Virus record (IMG/VR): IMGVR_UViG_3300028025_003464
Span: 1-31,485 of that record
Direction: 5' to 3' (one strand)
Source of the DNA: a virus
Length of the DNA: 31,485 nucleotides
Shown: one piece after another, positions 1 to 7,465 of the stretch
Position numbering within the stretch: the stretch's first letter is position 1
Layout: every line of letters begins with the position of its first letter
Notes under the pieces: generated by a model
Database searches by the model: none
The model's input: only the letters and a program-made list of their open reading frames with translations
Told to the model about the DNA's origin: nothing
Program-made: the position numbers and the translations under genes

Positions 1-1
1 C

Positions 2-169
2 GTTGCCAACTGTGTAACGAAACAATCAAGTCGTGGCGTTATGGTTGCCAAGGCAAGTAGCAGGCGCAAGGTGGATGCGGCAGTTGCATCAATCTTTGGT
101 TACGATCGAGCCACACAACCGCTTGAACCGCTACCGCCGGTTACGCGATTCTTTTCAATTCAAGTCTAG
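2..169 (+). CDS. Terminase large subunit, C-terminal end (partial)
   Basis: Frame 2 is open from the window edge to TAG at 167-169 and encodes 55 residues. It includes NCVTKQSSRGVMVAKASS, a basic stretch resembling the tail end of phage large terminases, and ends in FFSIQV. The large terminase is the ATP-driven motor and nuclease that packages DNA through the portal. Only the C-terminus is present, so no Walker or nuclease motif can be checked. Its position just before portal, protease and capsid genes is the main support. The 5' part lies outside the window, consistent with a genome cut inside the terminase operon. Confidence 0.7.
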   Translation, partial: VANCVTKQSSRGVMVAKASSRRKVDAAVASIFGYDRATQPLEPLPPVTRFFSIQV

Positions 170-177
170 GGAGCAAG

Positions 178-318
178 ATGAAAAAGATTGATCTATCAAT
201 TGTGGTTGAGGTTATAGGTGCAACCCTTGCAGCAGCCGGTCTTGCAATGGTTTCAGTTCCATTAGCTCTTGTTGTTTCAGGTGTGTTTCTAGTATGGGTT
301 ACAGAAAAGGCTAACTAA
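178..318 (+). CDS. Small two-segment membrane protein, 46 aa
   Basis: ATG at 178 follows a good Shine-Dalgarno (GGGAGCAAG), and TAA at 316-318 shares its last base with the portal ATG (TAATG). The product begins MKKIDLSIVVEVIGATLAAA and continues through a second hydrophobic run (about residues 20-40) to a charged end, EKAN. That suggests a hairpin or long single membrane segment. Small membrane proteins between terminase and portal are common in actinophages but have no assigned role. The first 22 bases around its start (from the GGAGC of the ribosome site) recur exactly at an internal start inside the protease gene (1890-1911). Confidence 0.75.
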   Translation: MKKIDLSIVVEVIGATLAAAGLAMVSVPLALVVSGVFLVWVTEKAN

Positions 319-1712
319 TGAGTTTATCTAAGCGTTTGGCAGGGGCAGCCAACAAGCGTTCTGCAAATAATCAGTACATTGAGCCAATCATTCCTGGCCG
401 TCCTGCATTTGAAAGCCTTGCAGGTGTGATTGTTGATCCTGAATCTGCAATTCGTATGTCCACTGTTTATTCTTGCGTGCGCCTTTTATCCGACACCATT
501 TCATCATTACCTGTTGGTGCTTATGTTCGCCGTGGTCGCGCCCGTCTGCCTTATGCAACTGTGTATGGAGATCAACCTGATTGGGTAAGCAGACCCAATC
601 CTGAAACTACACGCCTTGAGTTTTATGAGCAAATTGTTACTTCATTCAAACTTGAAGGCAACGCCTACATCCTCACAGTGCGTGACGATATGGGTGACGT
701 TCAGGAACTCTATGTAATTGACCCGCGCCACGTTCGCATTGAGCGCCTTGCGCCAGGTGAGCCACTTGTTTATTTTATTAAGATCAAAGATTCACAAGGC
801 GTATATGAGCAGCGCCTATCAGATAAAGAACTTTTGCACATTCCTGATTTTCGCCTTCCTGGTGAGCGCTACGGCCTAAGCCCAATTGCAGCTTGCCGCA
901 CAACACTTGGCGCAGCGATGGCAGCCGATACTTACGCCGCCTCATACTTTGGCAACGCTGCCAACCCTGGCGGTGTGATCTCAGTTCCTGGTGAACTTAC
1001 TCAAGAACAGGCAAGTGATATTGGCCGTGATTGGAACATCAGTCACACGGGTCCATACCGCGCAGGCAAGATCGGTATTCTTTCAGGTGGCGCTTCATTC
1101 TCACCATTAACAATTAACGCCCAAGATGCTCAGTTGCTAGACACAAGGCGCTTTAGCGTGGAAGAAATTGCCCGCATTTATCGCGTTCCATTGGCACTTC
1201 TTGGCCATCCTGTAGCCGGTGCAATGTCGTTTGCATCAGTTGAAGCTCAGAATCTTTCATTTGTTCAGTATTCATTGCGCCCAATCTTGGAGCGAATTGA
1301 GCAATCACTATCAACATTGTTGCCTGAATCAGATGGTTTCATTCGATTTAACCTAGATGCACTACTGCGCGGCACAACAAATGAGCGCTACGATGCCTAC
1401 ACAAAGGGATTGCGTGAAGGATTCCTTTCACTTAACGATGTTCACGCTTACGAAGATATGTCACCAATTGAAGATGGCGACCAATACCGCGTACCATTGC
1501 AAAACATTGATGCTTCAGATGCTAAGGATGTTGGCCTCAAACTACGCACTGAAATTGCTGCAAGCCTTATTCAAGTTGGGTTTGATCCTGCAGCAGTTAC
1601 AAAGGCAGTTGGCCTACCTGATATGAAGCACACAGGTTTGCCATCAAGTCAGTTGCAACAGATTTCAACTATTGACCCAACCGACCCAACTGCAGCATAC
1701 GAGGTTAAGTAA
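318..1712 (+). CDS. Portal protein, HK97 family
   Basis: The 464-residue product matches the HK97/lambda-type portal family. An N-terminal stretch with TVYSCVRLLSDTISSLPVG is the usual 'activates, crosses and bounds' helix of these portals. A mid region has GNAYILTVRD and the family-typical QLLDTRRFSVEEIARIYRVP around residues 274-293. Portals form the dodecameric ring at one capsid vertex through which DNA enters and leaves. The length is normal. The gene starts on the last base of the upstream stop and ends one base into the protease ATG, so the three genes are translationally coupled. The alternate-frame ORF at 1357-1626 is a shadow. Confidence 0.93.
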   Translation: MSLSKRLAGAANKRSANNQYIEPIIPGRPAFESLAGVIVDPESAIRMSTVYSCVRLLSDTISSLPVGAYVRRGRARLPYATVYGDQPDWVSRPNPETTRLEFYEQIVTSFKLEGNAYILTVRDDMGDVQELYVIDPRHVRIERLAPGEPLVYFIKIKDSQGVYEQRLSDKELLHIPDFRLPGERYGLSPIAACRTTLGAAMAADTYAASYFGNAANPGGVISVPGELTQEQASDIGRDWNISHTGPYRAGKIGILSGGASFSPLTINAQDAQLLDTRRFSVEEIARIYRVPLALLGHPVAGAMSFASVEAQNLSFVQYSLRPILERIEQSLSTLLPESDGFIRFNLDALLRGTTNERYDAYTKGLREGFLSLNDVHAYEDMSPIEDGDQYRVPLQNIDASDAKDVGLKLRTEIAASLIQVGFDPAAVTKAVGLPDMKHTGLPSSQLQQISTIDPTDPTAAYEVK

Positions 1713-2665
1713 TGCCCTACTACATCTCAGACAAGCAAAATGATTGTTCAGGTTGGGCAACAGTCAAACAAGAATCTGACGGTTCTTACACAACACTTTC
1801 TTGCCACGACAATAAGCAAGATGCAATTGATCAGATGGTTGCAGTTTCTATTTCTGAAGATATGGAACCAGGTGGGGAAATAAACACTAGGAGCAAGATG
1901 AAAAAGATTGAGCGCCGTACTTTTACCGTTCGAGATGTTGAAGCCCGCCAAGCAGATGATGGCACAATGAGATTGCGCGGATACGCTGCAGTGTTCAATG
2001 ACGATAGCGTGCCACTTCCATTTATTGAAAGAATCGCACCGGGCGCATTTCGCAAAACATTAACAGAAACACCCGATGTTCGTTTACTTATCAACCACGA
2101 AGGATTGCCACTAGCTCGTACCAAGAACGGCACCCTTACATTGACTGAAGATGATCGCGGGCTTTATATGGATGCAGAAATTGCAGACACAAATGAAGGC
2201 CGTGATCTTTACAAGTTGGTTGAACGCGGGGATGTTGACCAAATGAGTTTTGCCTTCCGTGTTATTCGTCAAAAATGGAATGAAGATCGCACAACGCGAA
2301 CACTCACAGAAGTTTCACTAGCAGATGGAGATGTTTCAGTGGTTACATACCCTGCCTACCCAGCAACAACAGTTGAAGCGCGTGAGGCTTTGCGCACTGC
2401 AATTGAGGCAATCAAAGAAGGTCGCGCATTAGATGGCGAATCAATGGTTGTCGTTCAGGCCGTACTTGATAAAATTTCTGATTCTTATGACTCACTTGAA
2501 GAAGGCAAAACAATGCTTGAGGTTGTTCTTGGCCTTAAAACACTTGAGCCTGTAGTTGAAGTTGAAGAACCTGAAATTGAATTAGAGCCTGTTGACCCAA
2601 TGGCAACCGCAGGCCGATCAATTTCACTACGCCTAGCAAAGGCAATTATCAACAACACAAAATAA
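1712..2665 (+). CDS. HK97-type prohead protease with N-terminal extension
   Basis: The 317-residue product contains the prohead protease core from about residue 63 to 230. His129 lies in LLINHEGLPLA and Ser179 in DQMSFAF, the usual His and Ser positions of this herpesvirus-assemblin-like serine protease. It cleaves the capsid delta domain during maturation. Residues 1-60 (starting MPYYISDKQNDCSGWATV) form a separate small Cys/His-containing domain also seen attached to portals or proteases in actinophages. An in-frame ATG at 1898 with a much better ribosome site could yield a shorter protease (255 aa). The C-terminus after residue 230 is acidic and helical. Confidence 0.9.
   Translation: MPYYISDKQNDCSGWATVKQESDGSYTTLSCHDNKQDAIDQMVAVSISEDMEPGGEINTRSKMKKIERRTFTVRDVEARQADDGTMRLRGYAAVFNDDSVPLPFIERIAPGAFRKTLTETPDVRLLINHEGLPLARTKNGTLTLTEDDRGLYMDAEIADTNEGRDLYKLVERGDVDQMSFAFRVIRQKWNEDRTTRTLTEVSLADGDVSVVTYPAYPATTVEAREALRTAIEAIKEGRALDGESMVVVQAVLDKISDSYDSLEEGKTMLEVVLGLKTLEPVVEVEEPEIELEPVDPMATAGRSISLRLAKAIINNTK
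1889..1900 (+). promoter_or_regulatory. Internal Shine-Dalgarno and ATG for a short form of the protease
   Basis: AGGAGCAAG sits directly before ATG 1898-1900, which is in frame with the 1712 start and encodes Met63 of the long form. The 22 bases at 1890-1911 equal those at 170-191, which start the 46-aa membrane protein. The TAG just upstream is out of frame. Either the N-terminal domain was fused to an ancestral protease gene that kept its own start, or both forms are made. Confidence 0.6.
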
Positions 2666-2668
2666 GTT

Positions 2669-2688
2669 TCTGCTGCACAAGTAGCAGA
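2669..2688 (+). other. Small hairpin in the untranslated leader before the capsid gene
   Basis: The 111-base gap 2666-2776 has no gene. It holds a 6-bp inverted repeat, TCTGCT with AGCAGA, around an 8-base loop. There is no U-tract, so it is not a clear terminator. It could be an mRNA-stabilising or processing hairpin ahead of the highly expressed capsid message, or chance. Confidence 0.3.
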
Positions 2689-2776
2689 TCGAAGTCGGAG
2701 CAAACCCCACACCCTGAAAGCGCCGTGGAGAGCATTGCCACCACCTCAAAACAATCAAACACTCATTGGAGAAAAA

Positions 2777-4126
2777 ATGTCAAAGTCTTATCTTGATGTT
2801 GCTCTTGAGCGCCGTGATGCAGTTAAGGCAGAAATGGATGCAGTTCTTGAGGCAGTAGCCGCAGAATCACGCACCGACCTTACTGCAGAGGAAACCGAAA
2901 AGGTAGATGCTCTCGTTGAAGAGTCACGCGCACTAGATGCAAAGATCGAAAAGTTCTCAGCACAAGCAACTGCAGATGCAAAGGCAACAGAGGTTCGCGC
3001 TTCAGTTGCATCAATCGTAACACCTGTCGGTGGAGCAGTTGTAACACGCGAAGCACGCACATACTCACCTGAGGCATCTGCTTCATTCGTGAAGGATGCG
3101 TTCAACGCACAATTCAAAAATGATTATGCAGCATCAGAGCGCCTAGCTCGTCACACACGCGAAGAGTCAATTGAGCGCCGTGATGTTGATACATCAAACT
3201 TTGCAGGTCTTGTAGTTCCACAGTACCTTGTTGATCTCGCTGCACCATTTGCACGCGCAGGCCGCCCAACTGCGGATTTCGCAACTGCAAAGCACACATT
3301 GCCAGCAGCCGGAATGTCGCTAGAAATTTCCCGTATGACTACTGGAACTTCAACGGCAGTACAAGAAACTCAGAACACTGCAGTATCAGAAACTGATGCT
3401 GACGATACACTTTTGAGCATCCCTGTACGCACGATTGCCGGACAACAGGATCTCAGCCGCCAGGCAATCGAGCGTGGTTCAGGTATTGATTCATTCGTAC
3501 TTGCTGACCTCATTCGCTCTTGGCACACAACTGTTGATGCTCAGGTTCTTAACGGATCAGGGTCAAACGGACAGTTCAAGGGAATCCGCAACTCAGGTGG
3601 AAACGCAATCACATTCACTGCGACAACACCAACAGTTGCACTTCTATATCCAAAGTTGGCTGATGCAATTCAGCAGATTCAGAGCAACGTCTTTGAAACA
3701 CCAACTCACTGGATTATGCATCCACGTCGCTTAGCCTTCTTGCTGGCAGCAACAGATTCAACAGGCCGTCCACTTGTAGTTCCAACTGCAAATGGCCCAA
3801 TGAACTCATCAGCAGCAGGAGCAGGCGCAGCAGGTTACGCAAACTCAGGCTACACAATGATGGGTCTGCCAATCATCTCTGATGCAAACGTTGGTACAAC
3901 ATACGGCGCAGCAACAAATCAGGATGAAATCTATTGCGTTGCAGCACCTGAAATGCACCTTTGGGAGCAGCCAGGTTCACCTTTTGCACTCTCATTTGAT
4001 GCAACAGGCGCTTCAACACTCACAATTAAGTCTGTCGTTTACGGCTTCGGCGCGTTTTCTGCAGAGCGTTATCCAAAGGCTGCCTCAATTATTTCAGGCA
4101 CCGGCTTGGTAGCACCAACTTTCTAA
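2777..4126 (+). CDS. Major capsid protein, HK97 fold
   Basis: The start is set at ATG 2777 because GGAGAAAA precedes it. An earlier in-frame ATG at 2735 has no ribosome site. The 449-residue product starts with an alpha-helical, charged delta-domain-like region (about residues 1-105, MSKSYLDVALERRDAVKAEM onwards). The phage protease would be expected to remove this. The HK97-like shell domain follows: ETDADDTLLSIPVRTIAGQQ, then RQAIERGS and LNGSGSNGQFKGI, with the C-terminal SVVYGFGAFSAERYPKAAS. It forms the icosahedral shell. A long hairpin directly after the stop separates it from the glycosyltransferase gene. Confidence 0.93.
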   Translation: MSKSYLDVALERRDAVKAEMDAVLEAVAAESRTDLTAEETEKVDALVEESRALDAKIEKFSAQATADAKATEVRASVASIVTPVGGAVVTREARTYSPEASASFVKDAFNAQFKNDYAASERLARHTREESIERRDVDTSNFAGLVVPQYLVDLAAPFARAGRPTADFATAKHTLPAAGMSLEISRMTTGTSTAVQETQNTAVSETDADDTLLSIPVRTIAGQQDLSRQAIERGSGIDSFVLADLIRSWHTTVDAQVLNGSGSNGQFKGIRNSGGNAITFTATTPTVALLYPKLADAIQQIQSNVFETPTHWIMHPRRLAFLLAATDSTGRPLVVPTANGPMNSSAAGAGAAGYANSGYTMMGLPIISDANVGTTYGAATNQDEIYCVAAPEMHLWEQPGSPFALSFDATGASTLTIKSVVYGFGAFSAERYPKAASIISGTGLVAPTF

Positions 4127-4143
4127 TTTAGAAAGTTAACATT

Positions 4144-4185
4144 GTGTGGGTTGGGTTAATTCCCCCCGATTAGCCCAACCCACAC
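4144..4185 (+). promoter_or_regulatory. Long hairpin with a C-rich loop, 3' of the capsid gene
   Basis: Bases 4144-4160 pair with 4169-4185 to give a 17-bp stem with one G-U pair. The loop is TCCCCCCG. No U-tract follows, so a classic rho-independent terminator is not supported, although it may slow transcription or protect the capsid mRNA 3' end. Six loop bases (TCCCCC, 4161-4166) are exactly complementary to the Shine-Dalgarno GGGGGA of the next gene (4200-4205), so a loop-loop interaction could block that ribosome site. Confidence 0.8.
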
Positions 4186-4194
4186 TTCACCAAA

Positions 4195-4208
4195 GATTCG
4201 GGGGAATC
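4195..4208 (+). promoter_or_regulatory. Hairpin-embedded ribosome binding site of the glycosyltransferase gene
   Basis: GATTC-GGGG-GAATC is a 5-bp perfect inverted repeat whose loop and 3' flank form the Shine-Dalgarno GGGGGA, five bases before ATG 4210. The same 17 bases (AAAGATTCGGGGGAATC) occur before the other glycosyltransferase gene at 17820. Confidence 0.7.
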
Positions 4209-4209
4209 T

Positions 4210-4887
4210 ATGAAATCAGCACACAAAGTTTCAATTGGTACCTGCGACCCAGGCACCGTCAATGGCGAGTTTGCATTTAATCTAATTCAAATTGCGTTAT
4301 CTCGTTCGTCTCGCCTTGGAACATTTATTCGAGTTCGAGGTTCAGGGCTTTTATCTAAACAACGCAATCGCGTGGTCAAGCAGTTTTTAGAAACCAAATC
4401 TGATTGGCTTCTAATGATGGATTCAGATGAGCAGTTATCGGTTGCAGCATTTGATAAGTTAGTTGAAGCAGCTCACGACAAAGATCGCCCGATTGTGGCA
4501 GGGCTTGTATTTGCTAGTTTTGAAAATGGCAATCCATACCCAAGGCCATTGCCAACAATCTTTATGGATGCCCCTGAAGGTTTTATCCCGCTTGATAAGT
4601 ACGACAAAGATTCAATTTTTGAAGTAGATGCTGCAGGCACCGGGTGCCTACTTGTTCACCGCAGCGTATTTGAAGCGATACAGGCTAATGCAGACCCACA
4701 TCAGGGTAAAGATTGGTGTTGGTTTTGGGATGGCCCAATCAACGGTGATTGGATTGGCGAAGATTTACAATTCTGCCGCCGTGTTCGCTCCCTAGGATTT
4801 CCAATCTATGTTCACACAGGCGCGATTTTGCCTCACTCAAAGAACTATTGGCTAGATGATAGGCACCACGATCTATGGAACTTCTAA
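4210..4887 (+). CDS. GT-A type glycosyltransferase
   Basis: The 225-residue product has a glycosyltransferase 2-like nucleotide-sugar fold. LLMMDSDEQL (D71-S72-D73) is the metal-binding DxD-type motif. AGTGCLLVHRSVFE (about 142-155) and GEDLQFCRRVRSLGF (183-197) correspond to the acceptor-side region with the catalytic acid. It probably transfers a sugar to a phage structural protein or to a host glycan; the acceptor cannot be read from sequence. Its place between capsid and connector genes argues for late expression and perhaps capsid decoration. Expression may be held down by the paired hairpins upstream. A second, unrelated-fold glycosyltransferase lies at 17820. Confidence 0.85.
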   Translation: MKSAHKVSIGTCDPGTVNGEFAFNLIQIALSRSSRLGTFIRVRGSGLLSKQRNRVVKQFLETKSDWLLMMDSDEQLSVAAFDKLVEAAHDKDRPIVAGLVFASFENGNPYPRPLPTIFMDAPEGFIPLDKYDKDSIFEVDAAGTGCLLVHRSVFEAIQANADPHQGKDWCWFWDGPINGDWIGEDLQFCRRVRSLGFPIYVHTGAILPHSKNYWLDDRHHDLWNF

Positions 4888-5000
4888 AAAGAATTTTGAA
4901 ATTTAAGGTAAAATCAAAGGAAACCGCTACCGCCGTTCCTGAATTAGAACGTGCAATGCTTCCCAAAGTAGAAACGAGAAAAAAGCGTGGCGATAACTAA
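4875..5000 (+). CDS. Small basic protein, 41 aa
   Basis: ATG 4875 overlaps the end of the glycosyltransferase gene by 13 bases, and the TAA at 4998-5000 overlaps the next gene by 14. The product, MELLKRILKFKVKSKETATA and on, is rich in Lys and Arg, with an amphipathic N-terminal helix and no clear domain. Full coverage of the gap between two real genes with coupled ends supports it. The function is unknown; it may be a small neck or head accessory protein. Confidence 0.6.
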   Translation: MELLKRILKFKVKSKETATAVPELERAMLPKVETRKKRGDN

Positions 5001-5595
5001 CGGCTACACAACACTCAATGAGGTCAAAGATTCTTTGAACCTTGATGATTCAATTGATAACGCTGCCATTGAACTTGCAATTGCTACGGCAAGCAGAATG
5101 ATTGATGATTACTGTGGCCGATTTTTTTACAAGGATGGCACTGAGGCAACACCTGCCACGCGCTATTACACCCCAATTGACTTTTACACAGTGCAGGTTG
5201 ATGACTTTGTGAGCCTTTCAGAAATCGCCACAGATGATACTTTTGATCAGCTTTATCAGACAGTTTGGACTGTCTCAGATCGTATGTTTGAACCCGTTAA
5301 CAATCCTTCACGCGGTTGGCCATTGAGTCGAATCCTGGCAGTGGGTTCATACGTTTTCCCCGCTAACCTGCCACAGTCAGTACGCCTTAGAGGTATCTTT
5401 GGGTGGTCATCAGTACCTTTTGAGGTCAAGACTGCAGCCAAGATTCAGGCATCACGCCTGTTCTTGCGCAATCAGTCACCATTTGGAATTGCAGGCAACA
5501 CCGATATGGGAACAGTGCGCCTAGCCGCCAAACTAGATGCCGATGTAGAGGCACTGCTGCGCCCTATGCGCAAGAACAACGGGTTGGCGTACTAA
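4987..5595 (+). CDS. Head-tail connector protein (gp6/adaptor-like)
   Basis: The start is GTG at 4987 with only a weak upstream purine run (AACGAGAAAAAA). The 202-residue product opens with NEVKDSLNLDD and AIATASRMIDDYCGRFFY, the helical start typical of HK97 gp6-like adaptors that dock under the portal. The C-terminal LPQSVRLRGIFGWSSVPFEV and AAKIQASRLFLRNQSPFGI segments are also characteristic. It should form the ring joining the portal to the head-closure and tail proteins. The length is normal and the stop is coupled to the next ATG. Confidence 0.85.
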   Translation: MAITNGYTTLNEVKDSLNLDDSIDNAAIELAIATASRMIDDYCGRFFYKDGTEATPATRYYTPIDFYTVQVDDFVSLSEIATDDTFDQLYQTVWTVSDRMFEPVNNPSRGWPLSRILAVGSYVFPANLPQSVRLRGIFGWSSVPFEVKTAAKIQASRLFLRNQSPFGIAGNTDMGTVRLAAKLDADVEALLRPMRKNNGLAY

Positions 5596-6002
5596 TGCTA
5601 CCAACACAGATACGCAGTGGCTTAAAAGCCAACCTAGAGTCAATTAAGGGTATGCGTGTTTACGAGCTAATCCCAACGCCTGCCGTGGCACCGTGCGCAA
5701 TTGTTGGGCAATTGAATTTCACATTTGATCTTGCTAACACACGCGGATTAGATCAGGCAGACCTTGATGTTGTTGTTTTGGTTCAACGTTTTTCAGAGCG
5801 ATCAGGCCAAAACGATCTTGATAAGTATTTGCAGGGTTCGGGGGATTACTCAATCAAGGCAGCAATTGAATCTGATCTGACTTTGGGCGGTGCCTGTAGC
5901 ACATTGCGAGTGACATCTGCAGAAGCCGGTACTTATTCATCAGGGGATATTGAGTTTCTTTCATATCGTTACAGACTCACAGTCTATGGGCAAGGAGAAT
6001 AA
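5595..6002 (+). CDS. Neck / tail-terminator-like protein, 135 aa
   Basis: The gene lies directly after the connector and overlaps both neighbours by one base. The product has a beta-rich pattern: VYELIPTPAVAPCAIVGQL, LDVVVLVQRFSERSGQNDLD, then SAEAGTYSSGDIEFLSYRYR. This resembles tail-terminator (gpU/gp10-type) proteins that cap the tail tube at the head interface. Position and size agree. Assignment among neck proteins is inferred from synteny rather than from a catalytic motif. Confidence 0.65.
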   Translation: MLPTQIRSGLKANLESIKGMRVYELIPTPAVAPCAIVGQLNFTFDLANTRGLDQADLDVVVLVQRFSERSGQNDLDKYLQGSGDYSIKAAIESDLTLGGACSTLRVTSAEAGTYSSGDIEFLSYRYRLTVYGQGE

Positions 6003-6109
6003 TGAACATCGAAGAATGGCAAAAAGATAACGAAGCATTCCTGATCAAAATTGGTCAGGTAGAAAAATCAACACCTAAGCCAGCATCTACACAGAAAAAC
6101 GAGGAATAA
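6002..6109 (+). CDS. Very small acidic/charged protein, 35 aa
   Basis: The ATG shares its first base with the preceding stop (TAATG) and follows the good ribosome site AAGGAGAAT. The product starts MNIEEWQKDNEAFLIKIGQV and has a Lys/Pro/Thr-rich, probably disordered end. The stop lies four bases before the tail tube ATG. No family is recognised. The coupled start and the exact fit between two virion genes support real translation. Confidence 0.65.
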   Translation: MNIEEWQKDNEAFLIKIGQVEKSTPKPASTQKNEE

Positions 6110-6113
6110 TCTT

Positions 6114-6533
6114 ATGGCTGTATTTCTAAACAACAACGTTGGCGTGAAAATCAATTCAGTTGATCTTTCAACATACGTCACATCAGTAACACTTAATCGA
6201 ACATTTGATGAACTGGAAGTCACGGCAATGGGTGATGGTGGGCATCGTTTTGTAAAAGGACTTGAAGCCGCAACAGTAACAATTGATCTAAACAACGACA
6301 CTGCTGCAACAACAGTTCTTCCAACTTTGCAAGCTGCTTGGGGAACTAACGTTCCAATCGTTCTGTTGCAGCAAAAGGGAGTTGCAGTATCTGCAACTAA
6401 TCCTCTCTACACAATGACTTGCCTAATCAACAACACCACAGATATTAACGGTGCAGTTGGCGATCTCGGAATGATGAGTTTGTCCTTTAACGTATCAGGC
6501 ACAGTCGCAGTTACTACAACAGGCACATTCTAA
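6114..6533 (+). CDS. Major tail (tube) protein
   Basis: The 139-residue, Thr/Val-rich beta protein has the tail-tube layout: MAVFLNNNVGVKINSVDLST, then TSVTLNRTFDELEVTAMGDG and HRFVKGLEAATVTIDLNNDT. This resembles short actinophage and HK97-type tube proteins, which stack as hexameric rings. A good Shine-Dalgarno (GAGGAA) precedes it. It lies immediately before the tail assembly chaperone, as expected in siphophages. Confidence 0.82.
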   Translation: MAVFLNNNVGVKINSVDLSTYVTSVTLNRTFDELEVTAMGDGGHRFVKGLEAATVTIDLNNDTAATTVLPTLQAAWGTNVPIVLLQQKGVAVSATNPLYTMTCLINNTTDINGAVGDLGMMSLSFNVSGTVAVTTTGTF

Positions 6534-6556
6534 GAAACTAGATAAGGGGGAATAAA

Positions 6557-6811
6557 ATGGCAAAGTTAATAGTAACAATGACGGATAATACAGTTCATCA
6601 TATTGAGATCACGCCAAGGCTTGAATATGCTTTTGAATTGTATGCAAAAAAGGGTTTTCACAAGGCTTTTAGAGACGATGAAATGCAAACTTCGGTCTAT
6701 TGGCTTTCTTGGGAAGGTCTTAGGTTGAGTGGAACCACAGTCAAGCCTTTTGGCCCAGACTTCCTTGATGAACTCAAGAGTGTCGAGGTTGCTGAGTCTG
6801 ACCCCCTGTAG
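6557..6811 (+). CDS. Tail assembly chaperone, short form (gpG-like), 84 aa
   Basis: ATG 6557 has the strong ribosome site AAGGGGGAA. The product is small (MAKLIVTMTDNTVHHIEITP and on) and lies between tail tube and tape measure, the fixed place of the gpG/gpGT chaperones that coat the tape measure during tail assembly. The zero-frame stop TAG at 6809-6811 directly follows a run of five C residues. The -1 frame is open from there for 59 residues, so a fraction should be made as a longer fusion. Confidence 0.85.
   Translation: MAKLIVTMTDNTVHHIEITPRLEYAFELYAKKGFHKAFRDDEMQTSVYWLSWEGLRLSGTTVKPFGPDFLDELKSVEVAESDPL
6800..6811 (+). promoter_or_regulatory. Programmed -1 frameshift site (GACCCCCTGTAG)
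   Basis: In zero frame the codons read GAC-CCC-CTG-TAG. The Pro codon CCC at 6803-6805 can re-pair with CCC at 6802-6804 after a one-base backward slip, after which CCT-GTA-GGT is read. The stop codon one codon later should favour slipping. It is a C-run site rather than a textbook X-XXY-YYZ heptamer. Confidence 0.7.
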
Positions 6812-6984
6812 GTCTTGGTAGGGATAGCATCCACTATCTCATTGCTCGCTTGAGCATAGAGACGGCTATCCCGCCACAATCTTTAATTGATTTAGATTCA
6901 TCAATGTTGCAAATGTTATTGCAAGGGTTGAGAGATAGAGCGAAGGAGCAAAGAGATGCGAGCAGAGCTAGTCGGCGCAAGTGA
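6805..6984 (+). CDS. Tail assembly chaperone, frameshift extension (gpT-like), 59 aa
   Basis: The -1 frame from 6805 to TGA 6982-6984 encodes PVGLGRDSIHYLIARLSIE, an acidic Leu-rich middle, and a strongly basic end, AKEQRDASRASRRK. It has no start codon or ribosome site of its own at its beginning and overlaps the next gene by 29 bases, as expected for a T domain expressed only by frameshifting. The predicted fusion is 142 residues. The T part of such chaperones binds the tube protein while the G part binds the tape measure. Confidence 0.75.
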   Translation, partial: PVGLGRDSIHYLIARLSIETAIPPQSLIDLDSSMLQMLLQGLRDRAKEQRDASRASRRK

Positions 6985-7465
6985 CCTTCGCAAGGCTTTG
7001 AGGAATTTCTCACCTGATCTTGATAAAGAAGTTCGTGCTGAAATGATTTCTTTTCTTCAGCCTGTTGTAAAAAAGGCTAGAGGATATATGCCATCTAATG
7101 ATGCTATGCCGTCAAACTTTGTAGGCATTGGTGAGCCTGATAGATTTCCTAAATATGAATCCAAAATTGCACGCCGTGGCATAGGGTATAAATTAACACC
7201 AACTAAGCCAAATCAGCGTGGATGGTCCTCAACTGTTTCAATACACAACAAAACTCGCGGTGGCGCTATTTATGAAACTGCCGGTAGTAAGTCTGGAATT
7301 ATTGGTAAATTCACTCCAAACTTGCCAGGCAAGCTTACTCAATATACCAATATGAAAGGCCGCGCAATGTTTAGAGCCCTTGCAGAAGATGAAGGCAAGG
7401 CTAGAGCTGGAGTAATTCAAGCCTTGGAAAAGGCCGCTGCTAAATTTAATGCGAGAGGTGTCTGA
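6956..7465 (+). CDS. HK97 gp10-like minor tail / tail-completion protein
   Basis: The start at ATG 6956 has an excellent Shine-Dalgarno (AAGGAGCAA) and lies inside the frameshift extension. The 169-residue basic product begins MRAELVGASDLRKALRNFSP, a 'distribute over the helix' pattern as in HK97 gp10-type tail proteins, and has IYETAGSKSGIIGKF in the middle. Unusually, it lies after the chaperone rather than before the tail tube. An alternative is a tape-measure-associated minor tail protein. Confidence 0.6.
   Translation: MRAELVGASDLRKALRNFSPDLDKEVRAEMISFLQPVVKKARGYMPSNDAMPSNFVGIGEPDRFPKYESKIARRGIGYKLTPTKPNQRGWSSTVSIHNKTRGGAIYETAGSKSGIIGKFTPNLPGKLTQYTNMKGRAMFRALAEDEGKARAGVIQALEKAAAKFNARGV

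Noticed and set aside
1357-1626. 90-residue ORF in a second frame inside the portal gene
   Set aside because: It has no ribosome site, and its composition is that of an out-of-frame reading of the portal.
4144-4185. Simple rho-independent terminator after the capsid gene
   Set aside because: The stem is long, but no T-run follows, and the C-rich loop matches the downstream ribosome site, so a regulatory reading is preferred. Partial termination remains possible.
124-4936. Shared AACCGCTACCGCCG at 125-138 and 4922-4935 as a possible att or regulatory repeat
   Set aside because: Both copies lie within coding frames (terminase end and the 41-aa gene), there is no integrase, and the match is short enough to be chance.
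5832-5850. Third copy of the GATTCGGGGGAATC hairpin (GGTTCGGGGGATTAC)
   Set aside because: The stem does not pair well, it lies in the middle of a coding region, and no start codon follows.
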